Part shown: in pieces, positions 41,001 through 50,900 of the stretch
Numbering within the stretch: position 1 is the stretch's first letter
Layout of the letters: every line of letters begins with the position of its first letter
DNA from: Ustilago trichophora
Lineage: Eukaryota; Basidiomycota; Ustilaginomycetes; Ustilaginales; Ustilaginaceae
DNA length: 64,000 nt
Reading direction: 5' to 3'
Assembly (NCBI GenBank): GCA_900323505.1
Contig: OOIN01000008.1
Span: forward strand, 1 to 64,000
Notes under the pieces: model-generated
The model's database searches: none
The model's input: only the letters and a program-made list of their open reading frames with translations
What the model was told of the DNA's origin: nothing
Made by a program: the position numbers and the translations under genes

Positions 41001-41894
41001 AAAGTGCGTGAACAGTCGGGTGCCGTCCGAGCTATCGCCTCCACTAAAGTTGCAGCAGAGCGCAATTTTATCGTCGCTGGCAAGGCTCGTCTCGACACCC
41101 AATCGCAAGACCTTCTCACCCTCATCGAGGATCTCCAGGATACGGTCGACGATCTTCGTGTCGATGTCATTCAGCGCGGTGTCAAGCCCAGGCCGATCTT
41201 GGTCAAACAAATCGTCGAGGATGTCGATCGCGCCACAAAAGGCCTGTTGGAGCTCGAAAGCTACGTTCAGACGGTCAAGCCAAGCTGGAAGAAGACATGG
41301 GAATCCGAGCTGCAGAACATCGTCGACGAGCAAGAGTTCCTCAATCACGAAGAAGGCTTGTTGTCCGATCTGAGGGACGATCTTGGCGCGCTCAAAGAGG
41401 TGTTTAGCAACATTCAGCAGGTAGTCAAGCTCAGAGGCGGCTCTGGCAAGGGTGGCAAGTACATTCCTCCTCTGCCTGAGGAGGGCCACGAGGGTCTGTC
41501 GACAGTCATGATGGAGGTCAAATCGCAAGCGGTCAATCACGAGAAGCGGCTGCGTGCGCTGCAAGCAGTCGAGCGACAGAGGCAGAAAGATTTGCTGGCG
41601 TCCAAGACGAATGACGAATTCAGCGAAGAGCTCGCTGGATTCGTGGATAAAAAGGTGCTCAGAAAGACAGGTGGTGTATTGGAAGCGGAAAGGGTCAGAC
41701 AGAAGAGAGATCATGCGACGTGGAAAGCAATGTTTGGTGGCGGCGGCCCCGGTGGGGTTCCGATGGCCCCGAGCGGGAGTGGTGGAGTGGAAGCCAAACC
41801 GAAAAAGTTGATCCTGGGTGGGAAGAAGGAAAAAGCTGCTGCGACAGATGCTGACACCTCGTCGAGTACAGCAGATGACGACGCCACTTTGTAG
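38082..41894 (+). CDS. BUD6: Actin-interacting polarisome protein Bud6/Aip3
   Basis: 1270 residues, one exon. The N-terminal third has a conserved helical block (SSVTRLLVATKMLLESLTKWSIGQ...). A Ser/Pro-rich middle follows. From about residue 740 comes the AIP3 domain: a ubiquitin-like lead (LQLGRQTRKAVIELDPSNP...FPTIYVKDPASGVTYELEDL) and a long coiled coil (FEELQNLRREFAITRQLQTDFEGDVKSI and onward). In yeast, Bud6 binds actin monomers and the formin Bni1 at the polarisome and boosts actin-cable nucleation. In a smut it would act in polar hyphal growth. The C-terminal core after the coiled coil (EEGLLSDLRDDLGALKEVF) is present, so the gene looks complete. Confidence 0.9.
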   Translation: MFSNLMSSRKGSGDRSNHRLSGSSQPVTAERIRHPQHVYTHDGQGSPSYESSPHGSSYMTRQNSAGSTSGPGWNSPSGSQFSRSPAQLPEEMRAREKQRQVERERERRERQTSQSSVNAPTSARSTASSIAQDSPAKYSSSHMESSVTRLLVATKMLLESLTKWSIGQRSEEDVSDIYVRLGNDFNSAKLAFGSYGIDMSDLNSVPDDLRDCLERCLSEEASPAVLEVHLPRIREIIINLLQGLKMKQAEYKQFLVQQRAAKEAKRSSILPETPMASTPPPPQPQPSSRVLGPRASRQGFSEGAAPALTESQPAVISAATSSQRHDSLQRASSAGAALHSDRASVPMAGEDGDSSVTPPTNASVSRGSVIRPPSRISRATSDRSTDKGGSEQQSPGLPQATFSTSDASETESGQVTPRMPSVERHTLIDDGTVAPSASGGDSASNEEERLSDQPAPLSSMTPQRLSTRSPRHTPKSSVDTADFTEHDPSLRALKNRDALERRASKRFSAYTFNKMGIGQSYSQGLGMNMYPPGAGGAGSPLAERKSTERRGSGARRVIRPPLPEASPALEGAASPSTLARTTTDYFGSSSSSNSISGGRPLPRSKSAATVDSKFESIEEVKTPTSSTFSREDGRTPSPEPSSMVSEIPPTTNIAKAAPRESKDLLAPIAPGQRVTSQAVSSTESLPFVDAQPPPSEIGESAESQSKEVKTIHSVNESTAPVSSTQISSTPRAGSSTAATSLNIFLQLGRQTRKAVIELDPSNPVTRGISVARLRMLFIDRFAYSPGMDDFPTIYVKDPASGVTYELEDLGDVQEGSLLTLNIEPLDQVKQHLDLSLGTISREIRELKAALAERDRDARRMSLINNDNLVAAHATPTKISDSQFQAAGQRVAQLKRANTRAAGAQHEESSPISPQDSNSSVITAASSSSSALAGSRIAHELKVQFEELQNLRREFAITRQLQTDFEGDVKSILAKVREQSGAVRAIASTKVAAERNFIVAGKARLDTQSQDLLTLIEDLQDTVDDLRVDVIQRGVKPRPILVKQIVEDVDRATKGLLELESYVQTVKPSWKKTWESELQNIVDEQEFLNHEEGLLSDLRDDLGALKEVFSNIQQVVKLRGGSGKGGKYIPPLPEEGHEGLSTVMMEVKSQAVNHEKRLRALQAVERQRQKDLLASKTNDEFSEELAGFVDKKVLRKTGGVLEAERVRQKRDHATWKAMFGGGGPGGVPMAPSGSGGVEAKPKKLILGGKKEKAAATDADTSSSTADDDATL

Positions 41895-42044
41895 ATCTCA
41901 GCCCGATCATCAGCATCTCTAATTTGTCGTGGAATCGTATTGTTATGCATGTGCAGCAACAGCATCAGCACTCTTTAAGTTATACGCAACAATGTACTGG
42001 GATTGGATTGTGGCCGTGCGCAGGTCAGAGTGTGACATGAGAGC

Positions 42045-44399
42045 TCAATAGCCTTCCAAGTCCAGCGCTTCCAATGCGAGGTCGTCTTCGTCGTCTTCGT
42101 CGTCCTCGTCTTCTTCCTCTTCGTCTTCCTCCTCATCTTCGTCTTCCTCCTCCTCCTCCTCCTCCTCCTCCTCCTCCTCGTCGTCGTCGTCGTCTTCTTC
42201 TTCTTCTCCTTCTTCTTCTTCTTCCTCCTCCTCCTCTTCATTCTCGTTGTCGTGCCCTGTTGCCTCCTCATCTGCGTCAACGTCATTGTCCCCTTCTCCA
42301 GAGCCAGCTTGTCGATTCTCTTCATCATCTGCGCCGTAAACAGACGGGGATTGGACAATCTCTTCTGCATCCTGGTCTTTCCTTCGGACGTATGTTGAGA
42401 TGCGAGGGCTGAGGATGCTAAGATCGTGGCCGGTCTCCCGGAGCTGAGGATTTGTTGAGGCTTGAGTGTGTGGCCTATTCTGCTCTTCAGCAAAGCTTGC
42501 TGAACTGGTTGACGAAGACAAGTCTTTTGTGTCTTGACTGTTGCTCTGCAGAGTCTGCCTTCGCGCCGATGTATTCGCCTTGGTTGGAGTCTGCTCGCCA
42601 TCCGCTTCTTCGAGCATTATGCGCCTACGCCGTTGTTCCAATGGCACGACCACCCTCGAGCCATTGCCGATTGCGCTTTCGATCCCTCCGCGCGAGGAAG
42701 AAGCGGCTGCTCGGCTGATGGAGTACGAATCGCCCTCGTGATCAGTGATGTCGTCGTCGTGGTGGAAAATGGTACCCGCGATGCCGATGTTGAGGTTGTT
42801 CGAGGTGGTAGGTCTAGCGCGCGGCGTGCTGACGTCGAGTTCATCCGCTTCCACGTTCGCGTCTGTGTCGATAATCATGCTGCTTGTCGGCGTCTTGTCG
42901 GTCGTGGTGGGATCTTGCTTTGAGCTGAACACCGAGGTATCCCGATGAGGCAGGTCAAGATGACTTTCCAGGCTGAGATTCGAACGCGGACGTCTTGTCG
43001 GCGACTCGTTACCGCTTTGCGCTGCGGGGTAAGCTGAGCTGCTGGTATCCGGGTCTTGCACCTGATTCTCAAGGAACGCAGCGACAGAAGGTATTGCGCT
43101 GGCGGGGGCTCGCAGTGCTGCTGATGCGGGGCTCGGGCTGACGAGAGAAGCAGTTGCTGAATCTCTTGTACTGTTTGCGACTCTGCGTGTTGCAGCTGCA
43201 CTTGCCTTATCTTCCTCTGGTGCCTGTGACGCGGATCTGGCAGCAAGCGGATGGGAGCTGCCCGTGGCGTGTCGACCTGCTCGACTGGCGGGCCTTGAAT
43301 GCGGCGGAGTGCGCACGCTCGCATTGCTGTTGTATGACGAAGTGCGCGAGTGGAAATGAAGGGGACGAGAGGGTGTCATCGGGCGCTGTGACGACGACGT
43401 AACCGCGGAAGATGCTAGTGCGGATGACAGCGTGGCAACAGGCTCGGGTGGGAGGTCTGGATCGATCTCAAAATGAAGTTTGAGGGTTGGATGGTGGATC
43501 GGCAGCTGTCGGTGATGCCGAGCAGACGAATGTGTTGGTGGTTGCGGCGAGGTTCTATTTTGACTATCGACTGATCCGGTGATCGCAGTTGGATGCGATA
43601 CGATTCTGGACGTTGCGCCATCAGCGGCGGTAGCATTTCCAGAGCTCGAACCATTCTGATTGTGACCATTGCTGAGATTTGAGTGATGGGCCGAGCCTGC
43701 CCATGCGTAAGGATCCGCTAGGATGGACAGCGGATTCGGTGCAGGCCACAACCAAGATGGAATGTGGTTGCGTGGAGGGAGGCGGATGCCATCGGGTTGA
43801 CCGAACTTGGTTAAGAATGACGACAAATGGGGCGGCACCTCTGTCCACTCAGAAGAGTTTGAGTCGCGCAATGCCCGTCCAAGCTCAGCAAGTATGGCAG
43901 GGTTTGACCAGGCTTGTACCTTTCGCATGCACGCAACCAGAGTGCTCGTCACCTCGACACCGTCGAGACAGTGCACGTAGATAGGATGGTTGCGACGATC
44001 CAGCAAGATAGACAGTGCACGGGCAGCACCCTCACGAGTCAGACCTCCGCTTTCGTCCTTTGGCTTTTCGCATCGCACATGAAGCAGCTGAATGGCCTTT
44101 TTCGACGCCTCGACCGCTACACTTGTGGATGAGGATGAAGGGTCGGTGGGGGAAGACCACGCGAGAAGGCCAGCATCGTTGTCGAGTGGTCTAGGAGTGA
44201 GGCTGAGTACAGTTCGCAGATGTAGACGCGAGAGAAAGTACAGATTGCGTGTTTTAGGATAGGCACCACGATAAACTGATTCGCGATGATGCGGATGCGA
44301 GCGAAGGTCCGAGTCGTCTGTTGTAGTGTTGTTCTGATCAGTGCAAGAAAATGCAACCGTCGAAAAGCGCAGCGGCGGGGTAAGCGGCTTAAGCGACAT
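42045..44399 (-). CDS. OCA/Siw14-type phosphatase-like protein, probably inactive
   Basis: 784 residues. The first 170 are a Y_phosphatase2 (PFA-DSP) fold: VYRGAYPKTRNLYFLSRLHLRTVLSLTPRPL and then the P-loop at residues 143-151, HCLDGVEVT. The signature should be HCxxGxxR; Cys144 and Gly147 are present, but the catalytic Arg is Val150. The yeast inositol-pyrophosphatase group (Siw14, Oca1-Oca6) includes such pseudophosphatases that work as complex subunits. The middle is Ser/Pro-rich and disordered. The last 90 residues are nearly pure Glu/Asp, encoded by TCC/TCT/TCG triplet runs at 42090-42240, and end EALDLEGY. The acidic tail is an unusual addition for this family. Confidence 0.8.
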   Translation of the reverse strand: MSLKPLTPPLRFSTVAFSCTDQNNTTTDDSDLRSHPHHRESVYRGAYPKTRNLYFLSRLHLRTVLSLTPRPLDNDAGLLAWSSPTDPSSSSTSVAVEASKKAIQLLHVRCEKPKDESGGLTREGAARALSILLDRRNHPIYVHCLDGVEVTSTLVACMRKVQAWSNPAILAELGRALRDSNSSEWTEVPPHLSSFLTKFGQPDGIRLPPRNHIPSWLWPAPNPLSILADPYAWAGSAHHSNLSNGHNQNGSSSGNATAADGATSRIVSHPTAITGSVDSQNRTSPQPPTHSSARHHRQLPIHHPTLKLHFEIDPDLPPEPVATLSSALASSAVTSSSQRPMTPSRPLHFHSRTSSYNSNASVRTPPHSRPASRAGRHATGSSHPLAARSASQAPEEDKASAAATRRVANSTRDSATASLVSPSPASAALRAPASAIPSVAAFLENQVQDPDTSSSAYPAAQSGNESPTRRPRSNLSLESHLDLPHRDTSVFSSKQDPTTTDKTPTSSMIIDTDANVEADELDVSTPRARPTTSNNLNIGIAGTIFHHDDDITDHEGDSYSISRAAASSSRGGIESAIGNGSRVVVPLEQRRRRIMLEEADGEQTPTKANTSARRQTLQSNSQDTKDLSSSTSSASFAEEQNRPHTQASTNPQLRETGHDLSILSPRISTYVRRKDQDAEEIVQSPSVYGADDEENRQAGSGEGDNDVDADEEATGHDNENEEEEEEEEEEGEEEEDDDDDEEEEEEEEEEEEDEDEEEDEEEEDEDDEDDEDDLALEALDLEGY
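42090..42245. repeat. Triplet microsatellite encoding the acidic tail
   Basis: Runs of TCC, TCG and TCT on the plus strand (GAG/GAA/GAC on the coding strand), including an uninterrupted TCC block at about 42147-42177. The length is likely variable between strains, changing the number of Glu/Asp residues without breaking frame. Confidence 0.8.
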
Positions 44400-45150
44400 C
44401 TTGTATCGGAATGCGTCGATGCTAGGCGGGGACAGGCGAGTTGCCGAGTCGTCTAGAGCTGGATTGGTGCTTCTTCAGTAGTGGTTCGGCATCTCTGAAA
44501 TGGCCACGGTCGCTCGTGGTGTCGGCGTGGCCAAGGTCGATCGAGTAAGCTGTCTCGAGAAGCTCCACGACTCTTGATCGGACTCCTTCAGAGGTGAGCT
44601 GCCCTTATTGGTCGCCGCAAGCGTAGTCGTGATGGTAAATGTCTGGGGTCAGCAGAGTCTTTTCGACGATGGTGGCTACCGAAGCAAAACGTGCTCTTTG
44701 AGAAGCGATGCGGCCAGGGTCCAGCTCCCAAGCATGTGGAGAATCTTCGAGGAATTTTGAAGATGTTAGACCGTTCAAGATGGGGGTGAAGCCTCGGAAT
44801 TTTGCTGGAGACCAACACTCAACACGCGACCCATGGATGAGCCACCCAAAATCACCTTTCTTTCTCATTCTACCAACACCACATTGGCCTCTCATCCGGG
44901 CATCGAAAATCTCGCACAGCATGCTTTGGCAGCGAGGCACCGAAGCTCCCATGGATACATCGCCCCCTGGTCCTCCTCAAAGTACGTAATGCGTCCGCCT
45001 TTTTTGTAGTACCAGGTCTTGAGCTCGTTACTGACACGGCCAACCATCGTTGGACGCTGCACCCGTTGACCTGCCACTCGAGCAGCCAGTATCTTTGATT
45101 GCAATAGCGTCCAGTCATGGTCAGCTCAGCCTTCCACCTCGCAGCTCCCG
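44400..45150 (-). other. Unresolved region, possible eroded or multi-exon gene
   Basis: Between two divergent genes, several minus-strand frames look protein-like yet cannot be joined: 45104-44892 (GRVSNELKTWYYKKGGRITYFEEDQ) and 44952-44605 (ending IVEKTLLTPDIYHHDYACGD). The second has a natural-looking C-terminus with a stop at about 44605. The frames are offset, and I find no convincing donor/acceptor pair near 44890-44950. It may be a gene with an intron I cannot place or a pseudogene. Family not recognised. Confidence 0.3.
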
Positions 45151-46423
45151 ATGGATACCGACATGACTGATGTCGAAATGTCGAGCCTCACACCGCCGTC
45201 GCACAGGGTGGCCAACCTTCGAGCCCATCTTTCAGATCCGAATGAAGAGCTCGCAGATGATTCAATGAGCAATGCTGATGCTCTTCCACGCAACAGCTCC
45301 TCTAAAGCAACGCGGACCGATGCAAATGTCGCACCATCACAGCATGTCCGACGCAAGAGAAGCGTTCTCAGCCGAAAAGGCAAACGATTGGCGCATTTGC
45401 AGAGCCGCGAGCTTGTGCCAGCTTCTCGAGGTCTTCATTCGAACGAAGGCGACAGCGGCGATGAGTCCACTTACGGCACAGAAGATGAAGAGGAGGACGA
45501 TGATGAAGACGCGGATGAAACGGAGAACGGTGTGGGTCGCCGTAGAGGTACACCTAGTCGCATTCGATCCATCACCAAGTACGCGGTCAATTACATCATG
45601 CCCAACTCGGTTTCTCCGCTTCCACATCAGCCAGCTGCTGCCTCATCCTCGGGCATACATCACATGGACAAACCAGAACTCCTGCTGGGCTACGCACAGC
45701 TTCTTTTCAACGCCAGCATTCTTTCGACCTTCCTTTATCTTCTCTACCACGTTGTTCGCACTGTGCAGCGGGACGTTGCTGAGAAAGTGCGCGCATACGA
45801 GATGGGTAAGTGTAGAGTCTTTGCATTTTTGTGGTGCGAGGAGTCGACTGCTGACGTGTGCGTTGCTTTCGCTTACGGCCCTTACTACAGACACGTTGTC
45901 CGAGATCACAGCCTGCGCTGCTGCGTACACGGCAAACCGATGCGGCACTGACCTCCAAGCACCCGCCCTCGCCAGTGCATGTAAGAATTGGGAGCGATGT
46001 TCAGCCCGAGACCCAGCTGTTGTCGGCACCGCGCGTGTCACAGCCGAGACTTTTGCAGAGATTCTCAACGGCTTTGTCGATTCGGTTAGCTGGAAGACCA
46101 TGTTCTTCACGCTCATCTGCTTTTCAATTGTGGTCGGAGCAACAAACTCTTTCCTCTCCTTCTTTCGCATCAAGTCACGTTCACGTACACTGGACTTAGA
46201 TCGCGCTTCGCATCGACCACAGCACTCCAGCGCCCCTCACAACACTGCGACTACTCCCCACGCTCTAGGTGGAGGCCCTGATCAAGGCAACACCAGCGGC
46301 ATTTCGCCTTACTATCATCCCCAGCATCCAAGTTATCCGCCGGCACCACACTACGCCTATGCAACATGGCCACAACTTCCTCCATCCACACCATCTCGCC
46401 GGAGAACTCGTCAAGGAGCATAG
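45151..46423 (+). CDS. BRR6: Nuclear-envelope protein Brr6/Brl1 (two exons)
   Basis: Exons 45151-45805 and 45891-46423 give 395 residues. The 85-nt intron has donor GTAAGT and acceptor CTACAG, phase 1 (G|AC, Asp). An acidic, disordered N-terminus is followed by a first membrane segment (LLFNASILSTFLYLLYHVV). A perinuclear loop carries the family's four cysteines (TAC, NRCG, SACKNWERC), which form the conserved disulfides. A second membrane segment follows (FFTLICFSIVVGATNSFLSFF). The Pro/His/Tyr-rich tail is variable. In yeasts, Brr6/Brl1 help nuclear-pore insertion and nuclear-membrane lipid balance. Without splicing the reading frame stops soon after exon 1. Confidence 0.9.
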
Positions 46424-46571
46424 ATATTGCACAAACGCTTCGAGGTGTACAGCTTGGTTTCTTCAATGGTATGATTCGAGCTGATAGAGGAAATTGCGCG
46501 AGACTGTTTCGTGTACTGTGCAGCTTGCTGGCGAAGTCCCTTAGAGCGATGTGCAAAGTACAATGCTTTGC

Positions 46572-47003
46572 TCACTTCCCGGGCTGGTTCTCGTCGGCGT
46601 GCTTGGCGTTGTTAACAGCCTGGGAATGAGCGAATAGTTCGATAGAAGGATAGGGTCAGTCACTGCCAAGATCCAGAGAAGCTCGTTCTTTCTCGGATTA
46701 AGATCACTTACTTCTTCGAGGTTGCCCTGACCGCTCATGGCATCGCCTGCCTGACCACTCTCGGCGCCCTTATTCACGCCACTGCCAAAGATGCCTCCGC
46801 GCTGTTGCTCATCCGGGATAGCCTGGGACGACTTGCCAGGAGCCGACTGAATATGCACATTACAGAAGGACAGGATTCTGCAACGGTCAGCATGCTCTGC
46901 AAAGCTTTCTGACGTGTAAGAGCTAAGAAAAACTTACCTGGCCCATGGGGTCGTTCTCGCGACCCTGAAGAGGAGGAGACTGCGTACCGCCCTGGCCTGA
47001 CAT
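46572..47003 (-). CDS. Small 82-residue hydrophilic protein, three exons
   Basis: The gene is complement(46572-46619, 46712-46846, 46938-47003): 22, 45 and 15 codons plus stop. All joins are in phase 0. The donors are GTAAGT in both introns and the acceptors TTCAG and CCCAG; the introns are 91 and 92 nt. The product runs MSGQGGTQSPPLQG, QSAPGKSSQAIPDEQQRGG, GIFGSGVNKGAESGQ and AVNNAKHADENQPGK. It is Gly/Gln/Ser-rich, charged, with no membrane segment or signal, and it resembles small stress-type disordered fungal proteins in composition only. Function unknown. It would be missed by any search that ignores splicing. Confidence 0.75.
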
Positions 47004-47970
47004 TGTTTCTGTATGAATAAAGATGGTGGCGGTGGTGGCGGTGGTGGTGGTGGTGGTGGTTATGGGGATGGGGATCTGGAGCTGTTGTGAGATGATGATG
47101 AATCAGGACGTGAGTATCGTCGCGGCTTGTGTCTCTACTATATAGGTTTTTGCATGACAATCAGGCGAGGTGGCAGTCTGCAACGACCAAAGCTTCTAAT
47201 CTTGCGATCTTGACGATGCTTCATGAGAGTTTTACTATGCACTATGAGCGACTGTGCTGCAACGGTCGATTGTACCGTGCACAGACTGTCTCGACTCCTA
47301 CCGACTCGAGCCTTTGAAGTCTCTGAGAAGGTTGCAAAGGCCAGCATCCGATAATTTGGGATGGCTGAGCATCAGATGAATCAGCGGCTGCTTCGATGCC
47401 AAGGTGTACGCTGTGACAGCTTAAACAGGCCTCGTGGAAAGGAGGCCGAGCTGCTTGTGCGAGCATTTTGGTACAGGAGGAGAGGATGATTCATCGCTGC
47501 ACAATGGCTGCCTTGCCTGGCATGCACGGTGGAGCTCTGGTCTCTGGACCCTGAACTGAGTTTTGGGGTTATTTGAAATCATTCATGTTAGACCCTCCCA
47601 GATGTGCTTGTCAGCCACAGGTCGCAAGATTCGGCATCATGACGCAAGGCAACGAACGCTCAACACAAAAGAGCCAAGAAACAAACTTGGCGAGGAAGCC
47701 ATTCCGCATTACTGTAACCTAACACTTTCCAACTCACCGTTGCAAGAAGAAAGGGTTGCTCATGCCTTGATGACAGCCGAGCTACAGTACCTTGTCATGG
47801 CAAAGCAAATGCAACGTCAGTCAAAATCGCACAAACCACCTCTCTTTTCTCGTTCCCTTCGACGCTGCTGCTATCATGTCCACCACCAACTGAAAGGTCG
47901 ACGCAACATCGGATTTGCCGCAGCATCAAGTTGTGATAGGGCGGCGCTGCTATCGGTTGTGCTTCCGATC
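47004..47970. other. Promoter/leader region of the MCU-COQ2 gene, GGT microsatellite
   Basis: A GGTGGC/GGT repeat lies at 47028-47064, in the 5' leader of the small gene at 46572. The frame of the MCU-COQ2 gene is open from 47563, but the residues before 47971 look non-conserved and would bury the presequence, so I treat them as leader. Confidence 0.5.
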
Positions 47971-50900
47971 ATGTCGAACATGACTCTTCGGATGTTCCGA
48001 CCTGCAGGCGGATCACGAAACATCGCAGCGACTTGTAGGAATGCTGCTGAAAAGCTCAATGCTCCTGGCCCATCACGGCTGTTGATCTCTGCGCTTCCGG
48101 CACTTGGTGCCTCCCCATCACGGTCGCGTCATATTTCGTTCAGAGTGCCTCTGCACAGTGCCTTGGTGTCGCAGCAGCCTTTGAATAGCCTTCGCACTTA
48201 TGCCACTACACCCTCAGGCGTCAAGACCACTTATCCAAGCTCAGCAGTACCAGCCGATGAGAATAGCCAACATATCCGCAACGTAAAGCTAGGCCGCGAA
48301 CGAGACCAAGGCTATCTCGCATTCACAAAGACAAGCCTCTTCAAGCTTACGCTACCTCTTCAACCGCCAAGCTCGGATCCTTCGTCCCCGTCCTCTAAGC
48401 ACTCGTCAGCCAGAGCCAGAGCACAACGACATCAACATGCACAGAGATCCGAGGTCGAAGAAAAGGAGCGTCAAAGCATCTCCAACGAGCCTTGGGAGCA
48501 AGCCGCAGAAACGCCAGGCCCACCAGTTTCCCAGGTCAACCATCGCCCGCATTCCAACCTCCATGGGCCGGAAAACGGCGAGCCATCGGACGTCGAGGCA
48601 GACGAATACGATGCCGATGCGCCCGCCCATAGCGTTGTCTTTCTCTTACACAGCGCTCAACCGCTCAGCTACATCGCCAACCTAATCCGGGCAGAGGGCC
48701 CAAGTCCAGAACCCAGTCGGTATCAGCTTGAGGAGGAGCGTCAAGCGGGCAAATGCTCAGCACAGGACAACGAAAAGGGCGACAAGGTGAGCGTGTCCAT
48801 CGGCCCACGCTCTTCACCAGAGCGCAAGGACAAGCGCGTCAATCTCACCAAGGAGCAGTTGGAGATGCGCGAGATGCTCCTCCGACAAGGTTTCCTCGAT
48901 CCTCTTGGAGACCCGCCAATCTCGTTTCACACTCGTGCCGCCGACGGGAAGCGTTGGTCCCCCGCAACGGGTATTGGCGACTTTTTGCGTGACGCTGCTC
49001 GCATTGGCTCCTTTGTCATTCGCATAGGAGAACGCAACGTTTACGTCACCGTACCCTCCTTTGAGGATCGAACCCGCTTCCTTCGCGCCAGCTTGTACGC
49101 AAAGACCGAACAGATTGAGCAACTCGTCAAGCTCAAAGCCGAGTGTGACCGTATCGCCCACTTGGGAACCAAGCGACTCTCATTTGCTGGCGTTGCCATT
49201 CTGACGACATGGTGGGGCTCGGTCGCCTTCCTCACCTTCTGCACTGAACTCGGCTGGGACGTCATGGAGCCCGTCACCTACCTCACTGGTCTCGGCACCA
49301 TCTTGGGTGGTTACATCTGGTTCCTCATTCACAACCGTGAAGTATCCTATCGCGCCGTGCTGAACGAGACCACATCTAGGCGGCAGCAGAAGCTATACAT
49401 CGAAAAGGGGTTCAACGTCGAGCGGTACCAGGAGCTCATCGAGGAAGTCAAAGATCTTCGCAAGACCACCAAAAAGGTCGCCGAGGACTACGACCTCGAG
49501 TGGGATCAGGGCGAGACCAAAGCTGGAAAGCAGAACAAGAAAGCGCTCAAAATCATCCGCAATCATGAAGCGGCTAGCTTCCGCTCGAAGAAGGATGTGC
49601 GCGACGAACAAGAAGATGGCGAAGCCGACGATAGGGACGATGGCAAGGCGGCAAGCGCATCACACGAGGCCGAGGACAAGGACGGCGACGGCCAACCGGA
49701 CAATGTCCAGCATGACCACTCGAAACTCAAGCCCAAGAAGAAGAAGTTCCCCGAAAGCGAAGGTCGTCGCCATTACTCGACTTCAGCACGGCAGCCTTCT
49801 TCTCGAGCTGGTCTTGGAGCATTCGGTGGTGTCAGGCACTTTAGCAGCAGCAGCGGCACCTCCAGCCGCCAAGCCTCACCTTCCACATCAAGTGGCCTTG
49901 AGCTTACTGACCAGCCTACTGACCAGCCTACTGCGAACCAGCGATCGCAACAATCTGCTGCCAGTGCCACCACTTCTCTAAATGCAGCTACAGCTGCCCC
50001 TGCTGGTGCATCGACACTTCCAATGAAGAAGCCTTTCAGCATCAAGCCTTATCTGGCTCTCACCCGTATTGACAAGCCCATCGGCACATGGCTTCTCTAT
50101 TGGCCTTGCGCTTGGTCCATCGTTCTCGCCTCTCACACCCTCGGCTTGGCATTTACCACCCCGCTCTTTTACACGATGCTTTTTGGTGTTGGCGCCATCG
50201 TCATGCGCGGTGCTGGATGTACGATCAACGACATGTGGGATGTCAAGATGGACCGCATGGTTGAGCGCACCAAGACACGCCCGCTCGCTTCTGGAGACAT
50301 TACCCAGTTCCAAGCTCTCTGCTTCCTCGGCATTCAGCTGAGTATCGGTCTCGCAGTGCTGGTCAACTTGAATCTATACAGTATTGCATTGGGTGCAAGT
50401 TCGTTGGGCGTTGTGGTGCTGTACCCGCTTATGAAGCGTATCACGTACTGGCCACAGTTGGTGCTAGGATTCGCGTTCAACTGGGGTGCGATGCTTGGAT
50501 GGTCTGCAGTGGCGGGTACGGTCGACTGGTCGGTCGTTCTGCCGTTGTACGCCGGGTCGATCTTTTGGACGCTGGTGTACGACACAATCTATGCGCATCA
50601 AGACAAGACGGATGACGTGCATGCAGGTGTCAAATCGACAGCGTTGCTGTTTGGTGAAAAGACCAGACCCGTACTGTCCGCCTTCTCTGCCGGAACGATC
50701 GGACTATTCGCATACAGCGCGTCGAAAGCCATTCCTCCTGCCATCGGTGCCGCTCCAACTGCAGCAGACGTTCTTGCTCCCGCACGAGCCTCTGCCGTCG
50801 GCGACCTCGTCTTTTCGCCTTCCACCCTGGACAGTCTTGCTTCGACTTCTCCGATGCTAGATGCGCTGGCCCACCATCATCCTTTCTTCTGCGTCGCCCT

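Noticed and set aside
47563..47970. N-terminal extension of the MCU-COQ2 ORF
   Set aside because: It begins with a non-ATG codon; its in-frame Met residues would put more than 60 non-conserved residues before the presequence, whereas the ATG at 47971 starts a typical one.
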